DNA from: Promethearchaeota archaeon
GTDB taxonomy: Archaea; Asgardarchaeota; Lokiarchaeia; Sigyniarchaeales; SOKP01
Direction: 5' to 3'
DNA length: 33,447 bases
Assembly: GCA_019058425.1 (NCBI GenBank)
Contig: JAHPYZ010000027.1
Location: forward strand, 1 to 33,447
The position numbers and the translations under genes were made by a program. The notes under the pieces were generated by a model. That model had not been told where the DNA came from. It did not search any database and worked only from the letters and a program-made list of their open reading frames with translations. Positions 24,110 to 31,826 of the stretch are shown here, one piece after another. Numbering within the stretch: position 1 is the first letter of the stretch; the number at the start of each line of letters is the position of its first letter.

Positions 24110-25746
24110 CCAAAATAAAAAGGGTATATACTATTCAAAAGCATAATTATAAAATAGACATCGGTTCAACCGAAGTTCCAATAAGAGATAGGTTCACACT
24201 AATTAACGGAAAAATCAAAAAGACTCTGCTAAATGATTTTAAAAACAATTCATTTCTGGAAATTGCTGAAAATTTTAATATTATTTCTATTGAAAAATTT
24301 ATTGGAATTTTACAGGAAGAATCTCAAGGGTATCATGAACTTTTAAAATCTAAAATACTCCTAGATTTTATTCACGAATATCGCAAAATTATTTCTTCTA
24401 ATATAATGATCTCTTCAAATTATACTGAAATAATTAAAAACTTAATTTTTCTTATTAGATATAATATTCTTTTAAAAAACAGAGAATCATTATCAAAAGA
24501 ATTAGAAATAGCAGAACAACTTAGAAAATCAAGCGATGTTACCGCTAGTACAGATTTATTAAAAAAAATAAATGAATCACTAATCAATAATAAAAACAAA
24601 ATAAAGTTTTTAGAGGAGGATTATTTTCAACGAAAAAACCAAATTGATCAACTTAGAACAACGGTAGATGAAATTAATTTAAAAATTCAAGAATTGACTA
24701 AACAAAAAAAGCAGTGTTTTAGTCAAATCAATAGAATCACTCGAGAAATGTCTGGAAATACTCAAGAAACAAAAAAGGATTTGAATAATAATGTCGAAGA
24801 CGCTGGTGACAAATTAACAAATGCTGAAAAAATAAAAAAATTTCAAAAGAAAGCTAAAAAGATCCAAATCGAAATTAATAAAAGTAAATCAAAAATTAGC
24901 CAAACCCAATTAAAACTTGAAGAAAAGCTCCCCAATTTTGAAAGTTATGAAAAAGATTATCAAACTCTATTAGAGATGATTACCACTGAGGAAAAAAGAA
25001 TAAATGATCTTCAATCTAACCTTAAAAATCAAATAAGAGATGAAGAAAATAAAATCATTCAGGATATTGATTTAACCGATTTTAAAACAATTAGATCCTT
25101 ACAAAGTATTAAAGAAGATTTAGAAGAAGTAGAATCTGAAATGAGTAAGATATTAATTCCAAAAGAATATAGTGATCCCCAGAATCCAAGTGATTTTTCT
25201 TTATTTATTAAAAAACTAAGGGATTTAGATGAAAAGATAAAGACTCATGAATCTGAAATTTTAATTACTGTGAATGGAACAGAAATTCATGAATGTTTCG
25301 AGCAATTTAGAAAATTGGAGAATTCTATTGATGAGATCGAGACTATTGTAAACAAGTTTTTATCAGTAATTAACATTATGTCTCAACTTAAAATTATTGT
25401 TAATGATGACAATCAAAACTTCTTTATAGAAATAGAGTTCATTAGAAATGAGAAGGAAAAAGTCGATTTTGATGGATTAACAACTCCAGAAAAAATTTTT
25501 TTCATTATAGCTTTTTATCTCTCAATTGAAATTCACATCAAAAAAGTTAATATTATTTTCTCAAATGCATCTATTTTAAGTAAGTATAATAAAGCAGGGT
25601 CAATTTTTAGAACAATTAGAAAAATTTTACCAATATTTGAAATGGACGATACATTATTAAGATTTAATTTGGTTTTTATCATTTCAAATTTAGAATTAAA
25701 AAGAGAAATTAAAAATTTAAAAATTAATACAATACAAGAAAGCTGA
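24106..25746 (+). CDS. Short SMC/Rad50-like coiled-coil protein with degenerate ATPase heads
   Basis: A 546-residue protein laid out like a miniature SMC: an N-terminal globular part (1-115), an antiparallel-looking coiled coil (about 125-218 and 238-345) broken by a Gly/Asn-rich turn (MSGNTQETKKDLNNN, 215-229), and a C-terminal globular part (about 385-546). The C-terminal part reproduces the SMC order: signature-like LTTPEK (458-463) followed by a helix FFIIAFYLSIEI, Walker-B-like VNIIFSNAS (481-489), then FNLVFIISNLE (520-530) at the H-loop position. The N-terminal part has a Q-loop-like FIGILQEES (65-73) but no Walker A. The Walker B acids are replaced by Ser/Asn. If homologous, it is a pseudo-ATPase. 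Similarity is by eye and needs profile or structure support; a plain coiled-coil protein is the alternative. Confidence 0.65.
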   Translation: MTKIKRVYTIQKHNYKIDIGSTEVPIRDRFTLINGKIKKTLLNDFKNNSFLEIAENFNIISIEKFIGILQEESQGYHELLKSKILLDFIHEYRKIISSNIMISSNYTEIIKNLIFLIRYNILLKNRESLSKELEIAEQLRKSSDVTASTDLLKKINESLINNKNKIKFLEEDYFQRKNQIDQLRTTVDEINLKIQELTKQKKQCFSQINRITREMSGNTQETKKDLNNNVEDAGDKLTNAEKIKKFQKKAKKIQIEINKSKSKISQTQLKLEEKLPNFESYEKDYQTLLEMITTEEKRINDLQSNLKNQIRDEENKIIQDIDLTDFKTIRSLQSIKEDLEEVESEMSKILIPKEYSDPQNPSDFSLFIKKLRDLDEKIKTHESEILITVNGTEIHECFEQFRKLENSIDEIETIVNKFLSVINIMSQLKIIVNDDNQNFFIEIEFIRNEKEKVDFDGLTTPEKIFFIIAFYLSIEIHIKKVNIIFSNASILSKYNKAGSIFRTIRKILPIFEMDDTLLRFNLVFIISNLELKREIKNLKINTIQES

Positions 25747-25751
25747 TATTA

Positions 25752-26249
25752 ATGTCAATTGAATATAACAACGTAAAAGAAATTGTAAAAAATATTACAA
25801 AATTAATTTTAACAAATCCTCAAAAAATTATTAGGGAGGAAGATCTTAGAAATTTAAGCAAGGATTTTGATTTTGAGCAACTAATGAGTGAAGTATATCT
25901 GAATCTAAGAAATGTGGGTTTTGAGCTTATTAAAACTAAATTCATTGAACAGGAATTTTATATTTTAACATCTGACGGTAAAGATGATAATATAACGCCA
26001 TCACAATATGGAATTTTAGCCTTAATAATTGCTTTAGGTAAAGAAATCGATGAGTATATAAAAATAGATGATTTAAAAGAAATTTTTGCTGAACTATGGG
26101 ATACAGATGTTCAATTTCTTATTAATAATGATTATTTAAGAATGTTTGACGATTTAGGAGTAATTCAAGTTACACCATTAGGGAAGGCGACTATGAAAAA
26201 TATCATCAAGGACTTACAATTAAAAAACTTACTGAATGTATTTGAATAA
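25752..26249 (+). CDS. Tandem winged-helix protein, KITE (Nse3/MAGE-, MukE-, ScpB-) like
   Basis: A 165-residue protein made of two winged-helix-like units. Unit 1 (about 8-75): VKEIVKNITKLILTNPQKII, then REEDLRNL, a long helix, and strands GFELIKTKF / QEFYILTS. Unit 2 (about 83-150): SQYGILALIIALGKEIDEY, DDLKEIF, then FLINNDYLRMFDD and LGVIQVTPLGKATM. The order 'R-ED-L ... LR.vGfeLi ... YiLt ... gIL.liialG..I ... YL' recalls the MAGE homology domain of Nse3, a KITE protein that binds kleisins in Smc5/6; MukE and ScpB share this fold. It starts 5 bp after the SMC-like gene and ends the operon. The KITE reading is inference from layout plus context; a generic transcription regulator is the main alternative. 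Confidence 0.65.
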   Translation: MSIEYNNVKEIVKNITKLILTNPQKIIREEDLRNLSKDFDFEQLMSEVYLNLRNVGFELIKTKFIEQEFYILTSDGKDDNITPSQYGILALIIALGKEIDEYIKIDDLKEIFAELWDTDVQFLINNDYLRMFDDLGVIQVTPLGKATMKNIIKDLQLKNLLNVFE

Positions 26250-26280
26250 AATTTAAGTATTGTAAAAAATAAAAAAAAAG

Positions 26281-26709
26281 TTAATCTTCAGGTGGACTTT
26301 CTAAATCCATTTTAAATTGCTCAAAAATCTTTTTTACGCGTTCTGCTGAAGGACCTGTTCCCCTTACCTCATTTTCATCAACAATAATTTTACCGTTTAA
26401 TATAGAAATGATATTTTGATCTTCAATGTATTTAACGTGCCCTTTTGAAAATATAGTTGCGATCCGATCCGCAAGAGCGACCATCGGAAAAGGTTCTTCT
26501 TCTAAACTTACATAATTATAAAATGTACTTCTAATAAACAATTTAGGAAATGATTTATTTTTCTCATTTTTAGCATTTACAAGAATTAAGTTCGAATCTT
26601 CAGAAACTCCTTTTAATTGTCCAACAAAGAATTTATCTTTATCAAGATAAACTTTAACTATCTTATCAATTAATGTACCTAACTCTGTATTATATTGCCT
26701 TATTGACAT
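26281..26709 (-). CDS. Archaeal Sm-like protein with Lsm_C domain (SmAP3-like)
   Basis: A 142-residue RNA-binding protein. Residues 1-70 are an Lsm fold: a start helix IRQYNTELGTLIDKIVKVYL, Sm1 FVGQLKGVSEDSNLILVNA with the usual G-x-L-x-G-x-D-x-N-like signature, and Sm2 around FIRSTFYNYVSLEE. Residues 73-135 (PFPMVALADRIATIF, VKYIEDQNIISILNGKIIVD, NEVRGTGPSAERVKKIFEQF) match the archaeal Lsm_C extension seen in SmAP3-type proteins, which form ring assemblies. It is convergent with the eight-gene operon (31 bp between stops). ATG start at 26709. Confidence 0.9.
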   Translation of the reverse strand: MSIRQYNTELGTLIDKIVKVYLDKDKFFVGQLKGVSEDSNLILVNAKNEKNKSFPKLFIRSTFYNYVSLEEEPFPMVALADRIATIFSKGHVKYIEDQNIISILNGKIIVDENEVRGTGPSAERVKKIFEQFKMDLESPPED

Positions 26710-26773
26710 AATACATCAGAACTTCTATAGTTAATATTATAATTATCTTCTTTAGTTTTTATTCTTAATTTAA

Positions 26774-26975
26774 CTAATTTAAAATATAATTTATAAGTTT
26801 GGAGATATTCTCTCCAGTTGTCGCACTTGTAACGATAATTTTAAGATTTGGATTAATTTCCTTTGCATCCTTTATCATATCTTCAATATTTACATCCACA
26901 ACATCTTTTAAATCGATTTTATTTATTCCTTTCCGGTGTTAATCTGTATCTTTTGATTTGCTTTAAAAGTTATGA
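26774..26975 (-). pseudogene. Decayed hypB copy with internal deletion
   Basis: The minus strand encodes a HypB tail ending at TAG 26774-26776: INKIDLKDVVDVNIEDMI, KDAKEINPNLKIIVTSATTG, ENISKLIN, colinear with the C-terminus of the intact HypB at 28372 (INKLDLIDVMDVNLDKM...). Immediately upstream, KIQINTGKE matches residues 90-97 of the intact protein (TIQINTGRE), but it runs into a stop and is in another frame. About 70 codons between INTGRE and INKLD are deleted, and there is no Walker A half. The DNA similarity extends to about 26960. This is a remnant of a duplicated or paralogous hypB that lies 1.4 kb from the intact copy. Confidence 0.82.
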
Positions 26976-27161
26976 TATTAGGACTTGATCTTGGATTAGT
27001 ATATTTTATTGGTAATTTTTTTATTTAGAGTCTAATTATTTTATTATCCATATCTATTGATTCTAAACTAAAAATAATCTCTTCTGGAGAATTATAAATT
27101 TTTGGTCTTCCTTCTTTAGACAAGTTAACAAACTTGGATCATGCTTCAATAGATTCTTTTA
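26976..27161. other. Spacer with a possible decayed ORF
   Basis: Together with the hypB remnant this fills the 452 bp without an intact gene between 26710 and 27161. On the minus strand, 27025-27138 is open and reads SKFVNLSKEGRPKIYNSPEE and then IIFSLESIDMDNKIIRL before TAA; a TGA at 27139-27141 separates it from upstream in-frame sequence. The composition looks protein-like but I recognise no family, so it may be another fragment of decayed coding sequence. Confidence 0.3.
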
Positions 27162-28034
27162 CTATTTCCTTCTTTTTTTTATGATTACTACGATTATGAG
27201 TACACCTGTAATTGGAGGAAAGAGCACGATGGAAAATATTAAAATGTCTATTATATCTATATAAGGTGAAGCTTTTCCATAAAATCTAATCCCTATATCC
27301 ATCCAAGGTCTTTTGGTGTTATTCCATTCACAAATATAAGATCTTCCCCCATTTATATCAACAAGTTCGCAAGGAGCAAAACTAAAACCTCGCCTGCCAT
27401 AAACAGGTTGACTCCCATAGACTCTAAGCTCCACCTTTCCTGTTGAATTTCCAAGCCAATCTTGAGAAGTCCCTAAATGATGGACAATATAGAATAGATC
27501 ACTGGAATCTAAGGGATTATTTATTGATCCATTAAAATGATATCTTATGACTGATGTACTATTCTTAAGCAGTGTAAGATTATTTCTTATTAATATTATT
27601 GGATATTTTTCAACAAAAAATGCTAAATGGACATCAATTTCAGTAATATTTTCATTCCATGGGGTAATACTTAACAGATCAAAAGGGATTCGAGTATTAT
27701 TGACATATACTTTAAATATGAAATTACTAATGTTAGCTGCTAATGAGAGAGGTAGAATTAGTGGTATACTTATCGTGTTTTCAGGATTGAATAGCGAATA
27801 ATTTGCGTCGAAATCGATATCAATCTTATTAGATAAATCGGTTGCATTAAAACTTATAATGGTATTAGTATGAGAAAGCTGTAAAGGTAATGTACTATTT
27901 GGAAATATTTCAGCAATGAATTGGTCTGGTGCAGGAGCAGGAGGAGCAACTGTATTACTCGGAATTAATATGAAAAGATTTAGGAAGATAAAGAATGCAA
28001 TTGTAATTGAGGATACTTGTCTGTGTAACTTCAT
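27162..28034 (-). CDS. Secreted, membrane-anchored surface protein
   Basis: A 290-residue protein with an N-terminal signal peptide (basic MKLHR, hydrophobic core ITIAFFIFLNLFILI, about 1-30), an extracellular beta-rich domain (about 35-260) and a C-terminal transmembrane helix (about 263-285) followed by KKRRK, a stop-transfer tail. The ectodomain has many N-x-S/T sequons (for example NSTL, NATD, NNLT, NSTS, NGSI, NSTG, NNTK), so heavy N-glycosylation is likely, and two cysteines (in FAPCEL and YICEW) that could form a disulphide. Pro/Ala stretch APPAPAPD follows the signal. No family recognised; function probably cell-envelope. ATG start at 28034. Confidence 0.8.
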   Translation of the reverse strand: MKLHRQVSSITIAFFIFLNLFILIPSNTVAPPAPAPDQFIAEIFPNSTLPLQLSHTNTIISFNATDLSNKIDIDFDANYSLFNPENTISIPLILPLSLAANISNFIFKVYVNNTRIPFDLLSITPWNENITEIDVHLAFFVEKYPIILIRNNLTLLKNSTSVIRYHFNGSINNPLDSSDLFYIVHHLGTSQDWLGNSTGKVELRVYGSQPVYGRRGFSFAPCELVDINGGRSYICEWNNTKRPWMDIGIRFYGKASPYIDIIDILIFSIVLFPPITGVLIIVVIIKKRRK

Positions 28035-28115
28035 AGGTTCACCCTATTGGTCACATTATAGGATTTTTCATTTCTATTTAAATCTATCTGGTGATTGTAT
28101 AGAAATACAAAATAA

Positions 28116-28355
28116 CTTTTAACAGATGAAGATTTTATAGATACTTTATTGGATAGTAGACTTTATTGGATTTATGTTAATGAATTTGGATTTATGAGAT
28201 GGCAAGATTATGCTGTAGATAGACCTTCACAGGGTTTACGGAACTGCATAAATTTTTTTAATAATCTTTTCAAAGAAGAAGGATTATCTGCAAGTGATTT
28301 AGAAAATATAACGACTTTCAATTATTTACAAACCTTGAATGGCAATATATTGTGA
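28116..28355 (+). CDS. Possible short ORF or gene fragment
   Basis: The only protein-like stretch in the 337 bp between the surface protein and hypB. The frame is open from 28116 and reads DEDFIDTLLDSRLYWIYVNE, then FGFMRWQDYAVDRPSQGLRN and LFKEEGLSASDLENITTFNY before TGA at 28353-28355. The amino-acid mix (Trp, Arg, Gly, Pro) is unlike AT-rich noise, but there is no start better than TTG 28149 and no ribosome-binding site. It may be the end of a decayed gene in keeping with the hypB remnant nearby, or a small real gene. No family recognised. Confidence 0.3.
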   Translation, partial: LLTDEDFIDTLLDSRLYWIYVNEFGFMRWQDYAVDRPSQGLRNCINFFNNLFKEEGLSASDLENITTFNYLQTLNGNIL

Positions 28356-28371
28356 CACAAATATTAGAATC

Positions 28372-29028
28372 TTAAATTTCTAGAGTATCAATAAGATTTG
28401 GTATGCCATCTCCATTAAAAGCACTTGTTTTTATAATCTTAATGTTTGGATTTATTTTTTTTGCATCTTCAACCATTTTGTCAAGATTTACATCCATGAC
28501 ATCTATCAAATCGAGTTTATTTATTACAGCAATATCTGACATTTTAAAGAGCATGGGATGTTTTTGAATTACCCATTCACCTTCAGTAATCGATACGATT
28601 ACAATTCTTTTCTCAGTCCCTAAAATAAAATCAGAAGGACAAATCAAATTTCCAACATTTTCTATGAAAAGGATATCAACTTCATTTAAATCGTAGTTCT
28701 TTATAACCTGAGAGATATGATATGAATTAAGAGCGCATTCTCTTCCAGTGTTGATCTGTATCGTTTGTACTCCATGTTTTTCAATTCTATCTGCATCTAT
28801 TCTTGTAGCAACATCACCATTTATAACTAGGAGTTTGTGTTTTTGTGCGATTTTTTTTGTTATATTTTCAATAATCGCCGTTTTTCCCGCACCTATAGCT
28901 CCTACAAAATCGAAAGCTCTTATATTTTTCTTTTTCAGTACTTCCTTATTTTGTTCAGCTAATCTATCATTATTTTCAATTAAATCTTCATTTAATTCTA
29001 TTATTAATGAAGTTTTTTTCTCGGACAT
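28372..29028 (-). CDS. hypB: HypB, hydrogenase nickel incorporation GTPase
   Basis: HypB is a SIMIBI GTPase that, with HypA, delivers nickel to [NiFe]-hydrogenase. Walker A is GAIGAGKT (43-50), followed by the conserved NGDVATRIDADRIEKHG (70-86), INTGRECALNSYHI (92-104), the metal-site region ENVGNLICPSDF (123-134, Cys130), and the guanine-specificity motif NKLD (170-173). In the INTG motif the His that usually follows Cys98 is Ala. The N-terminal His-rich nickel-storage tail found in many bacteria is missing, as in most archaea. 218 residues is normal. No hydrogenase or hypA gene is seen nearby, but a decayed second copy lies at 26774. ATG at 29028. Confidence 0.95.
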   Translation of the reverse strand: MSEKKTSLIIELNEDLIENNDRLAEQNKEVLKKKNIRAFDFVGAIGAGKTAIIENITKKIAQKHKLLVINGDVATRIDADRIEKHGVQTIQINTGRECALNSYHISQVIKNYDLNEVDILFIENVGNLICPSDFILGTEKRIVIVSITEGEWVIQKHPMLFKMSDIAVINKLDLIDVMDVNLDKMVEDAKKINPNIKIIKTSAFNGDGIPNLIDTLEI

Positions 29029-29128
29029 CCTAAATCTTCAATTATTCTTTAAATCTGATAGAATATAAAAATAAAGACTTACTCCTTGATAATTTTTTTG
29101 AATTGGAATGAAATATTTGAGTCAGTTT

Positions 29129-30070
29129 TTATCTTGTTGGGAATTGAAACTTATAGATAATATATGCCCCCAGAATTCCTCCTAATTCAGGTAAGTAAAA
29201 TATAATATAAGCAGGTTCATACCAAGCGAATAACAAGACGGGAAATAACCTAAGTATTATTATAATCAACAAAAAAGATCTACCCTTCATTTTAACGGGA
29301 AGAAAATACATGAATGCTGTAATTTTTCTATTCATAATTGGAAAGAGAGAATATGATAATAAACCCAATATTCCCCCCCATGCTAATCCAGTATAAAAAT
29401 TATATGAATTTAATGGATATATTGATATTAAAGCAAACCTCAATAATATATAGAATAAAGCAGTAAATAAACAGCAAATTATATATAATTTTATTAGAAA
29501 TTTAATTCCAAGGCTGACTTCAATATTTCTTGCCATAAAATACAATATAAACAGTATAATAAATAAAAAGAATAAATTAATCACATCACCAGAACTAACA
29601 AAAAGACTAGTAAAAAAGGTGTGATATGTGAATTTATATATTAATCCCTGTAAACTTAAACTAAAATATTCTGGAATTTGATAAGACGCAAAAACTAAAG
29701 CTGTAATGGAAAATATTATAATCATAATAAATAAGGTTTTAGTGCCTTGATATGGAGAGCGCTTTTTATACGCTTTTTGATAGTCCCTTAAAGTCCTTTC
29801 TCTTTGCTTATCTTGTCTTTTCAAATATTTTTTTAAAGGTTTTGGTTCTTTATCTAAATAAACTCGAGATAATGGTTTTTTTAATTCAGTATCTCGGTAT
29901 TTTTTTGAAGGTTCTCTTTGAGTAGTAGGAATAACTGGTACATGTTTTAGCTCAAAAGTACACTCATGGTTTTCAGGTAAACGATGTTTCTTACAATAAG
30001 TTCCTCCACAATATTTACATGTAAATGGTAAATAACTAATTTGTTCACCACAAAATTCGCAATATGTCAG
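29129..30070 (-). CDS. AN1 zinc finger plus rhomboid-like pseudoprotease, probable CTG start
   Basis: The frame extends upstream of the TTG at 29824 to 30070, adding 82 residues. These begin [20 protein letters not shown] and contain a full AN1 finger: Cys4, Cys7, Cys18, Cys21, Cys26, His29, His35, Cys37. An in-frame TAG precedes codon 1, which is CTG, with GGTGA 6 bp upstream, so CTG is the likely start. After a charged linker (about 40-115) come about six membrane helices with rhomboid features: [18 protein letters not shown], then RNIEVSLG, then [13 protein letters not shown]. In active rhomboids the last is GxSG; here the Ser position appears to be Trp, implying a catalytically dead rhomboid like iRhom or Derlin. 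AN1-rhomboid fusions are known in archaea. Total 313 residues. Confidence 0.78.
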   Translation of the reverse strand: MTYCEFCGEQISYLPFTCKYCGGTYCKKHRLPENHECTFELKHVPVIPTTQREPSKKYRDTELKKPLSRVYLDKEPKPLKKYLKRQDKQRERTLRDYQKAYKKRSPYQGTKTLFIMIIIFSITALVFASYQIPEYFSLSLQGLIYKFTYHTFFTSLFVSSGDVINLFFLFIILFILYFMARNIEVSLGIKFLIKLYIICCLFTALFYILLRFALISIYPLNSYNFYTGLAWGGILGLLSYSLFPIMNRKITAFMYFLPVKMKGRSFLLIIIILRLFPVLLFAWYEPAYIIFYLPELGGILGAYIIYKFQFPTR

Positions 30071-30261
30071 CTAAGCTCACCAAGAAAGCAGTATTTAATT
30101 CAAAACCTTCATTAAGGAATTAAAAAGTATAATAATTTAAAATTATCATCCTTCATAATTTTTACTTTTCAATATTTGCATTTATTTCATCAAATCATAA
30201 AAGATTTAAAATATTAAATATAAAATTTCTAATTGAAAATCCAGATTCTAAAACACATTTA

Positions 30262-31230
30262 TCATAAATATGGGCTAGTAGGAGAGTAGATAAACAGATA
30301 TGTTATTAGCAATAACACTAATAACGAGCCACATAGTGCTAAATACACTTTCTTATTCCATTTCCAAATATTTTGCCCGTCAAGGATGCCTATAGGTATC
30401 ATATTAAAGGTTCCTAGCATGTAATTTAAATTTGCAGCTAACCCAATTAGCATGTTGAGGGGATATGAGGGAATTACAAATGAGATAATGAAAAGAACGC
30501 TGCCATAAACAAGGTTAACAGTAGGTCCAGCTGCTTTACACAAACCTGTAGTCCTATCTATTTTACTCAATCCTAAAACAACAACAGCTCCCGGTAGAGC
30601 TAAAGAGGGGAAACTTACTCCTCCCGATATTAATGAATAAATATTAAAACCAACTCCCAAAACCGTTAACATCATTCCAAAAGTTAGTAATCTAAATTTT
30701 GTTTGTAGATCAAAATGAACTGCTACTTGTCTATGCCCTAATTCGTGGAAGAGAAATGCTGTCGCATAAAAACCTGCCAACATGAAAATCGCCCATTCAA
30801 ATCCAGAGTTCAATAAACTAGGGTAGAAGGTTAGAATACCAATAATATAAATCAGTGATACACCAACTATAAAATGAAATAATTCTGATTTATGAGGTAA
30901 TAAAATTCCTTTAAAATCGATGCCTGAATCAGGACTAAAAGCATCTACTGGTATTTGACTTTCTTGACGATACCAAGTATATGTTCCATCGGTAGTACCT
31001 CGTATTATTCCTGGAGTATCTGATTGTTGATACGATTGTTCATGAGATACTTGTATTACTTGAGGAGGTGGACTATAAATATCAGTTTGTGAAGTTGAAC
31101 TTTGGATTATTATATTACAATCATGATTTATAGGTTCTTTGTGTCTTGAACAATAATAATATCCACAATCATTACATTTAGTGGGATCTCCGAATATTTC
31201 TTCACCACAATGAGCACAATTTTTTGCCAT
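30262..31230 (-). CDS. AN1 zinc finger plus site-2 protease (M50) family membrane protein
   Basis: A 322-residue protein. Residues 1-38 are an AN1-type finger: Cys5, Cys8, Cys19, Cys22, Cys27, His30, His36, Cys38. A disordered Gln/Ser/Pro-rich linker (40-100) leads into a polytopic membrane domain with HELGH (162-166, zinc ligands His162/His166 and catalytic Glu163), the KAAGPTVNL motif (232-240), and FNMIPIGILDGQ with the third ligand Asp284. S2P enzymes cut transmembrane helices of regulators within the membrane. All catalytic residues are present. The AN1 module is shared with the pseudo-rhomboid encoded 191 bp downstream, suggesting both use the same adaptor interaction, possibly with ubiquitin-like proteins or ribosome/AAA partners. 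ATG at 31230. Confidence 0.9.
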   Translation of the reverse strand: MAKNCAHCGEEIFGDPTKCNDCGYYYCSRHKEPINHDCNIIIQSSTSQTDIYSPPPQVIQVSHEQSYQQSDTPGIIRGTTDGTYTWYRQESQIPVDAFSPDSGIDFKGILLPHKSELFHFIVGVSLIYIIGILTFYPSLLNSGFEWAIFMLAGFYATAFLFHELGHRQVAVHFDLQTKFRLLTFGMMLTVLGVGFNIYSLISGGVSFPSLALPGAVVVLGLSKIDRTTGLCKAAGPTVNLVYGSVLFIISFVIPSYPLNMLIGLAANLNYMLGTFNMIPIGILDGQNIWKWNKKVYLALCGSLLVLLLITYLFIYSPTSPYL

Positions 31231-31449
31231 AATTAATCCCTATAATGATTTATGATTTTTCAAAAAGAATTATATCTTATTTAATTATAAAATTAAAGAT
31301 TTAAAATTTTATTCAGAATAGTTAATCTTTATAATTTACCAAACTTCATAATTTTTCTCTTAACAGCTTTATTAATATTAAATTAAAAAAAATATATTAA
31401 GCTGAAGTATACTAGTTAATTAAAGTTAAAAATATCATAAGTGTATTCA

Positions 31450-31608
31450 ATGAGTGAAGAAGAAAATGAAAATAGGATGTCATTGGATGAAGAGCGTAAA
31501 AAATTAAAGGACTTAGGTGTCAATAGTACGTGGGATATTTTATCAACTGGTGAAAAGAAAAAGAAAAAACCCGAAGAAAAAGATAAGCCCGAGTTTAGAG
31601 GATTTTAA
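31450..31608 (+). CDS. 52-residue charged small protein
   Basis: ATG-initiated frame in the 596-bp stretch between the S2P gene and the 31827 gene, which otherwise shows nothing. It reads MSEEENENRMSLDEERKKL, then KDLGVNSTWDILSTGEKK, a KKKKPEEKDK linker and a C-terminal PEFRGF. An acidic helix, a short conserved-looking core (LGVNSTWDIL) and a basic tail are visible. TATA-like sequence is present upstream (AATATATTAAG near 31389). Composition and codon pattern look coding; no family recognised. Too short for confident prediction. Confidence 0.5.
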   Translation: MSEEENENRMSLDEERKKLKDLGVNSTWDILSTGEKKKKKPEEKDKPEFRGF

Positions 31609-31826
31609 TAAGAAATTTAAATATTCTATATTATCTCTGAATCAGAAAGCCATATTTTATTCATTCTAAGAAAATTAATCATTAAAAATTTATAATTCAA
31701 TTTGATGTTGTTTTTTTCTATAAAAAAATAGAAAAAAATTGAGGACAATTTTAAATTAATCAAAAAATAATTATAATTCAAAATATTAACTATAAGTATT
31801 CTAAAAAGAATAAGGGAAAACGAAAA

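Noticed and set aside
24106-25746. Assignment as a true Rad50/SMC ATPase
   Set aside because: No Walker A is present and the Walker B acids are missing; only a degenerate SMC-like relationship is proposed.
17255-26249. Assignment as a Wadjet (JetABCD) or MukBEF system
   Set aside because: There is no full-length SMC with a P-loop, no Toprim nuclease (JetD) and no recognisable JetA/MukF, and an AAA+ ATPase is present instead.
27916-28122. 68-codon plus-strand ORF across the start of the surface-protein gene
   Set aside because: It is the antisense of the signal-peptide coding region and shows no family features.
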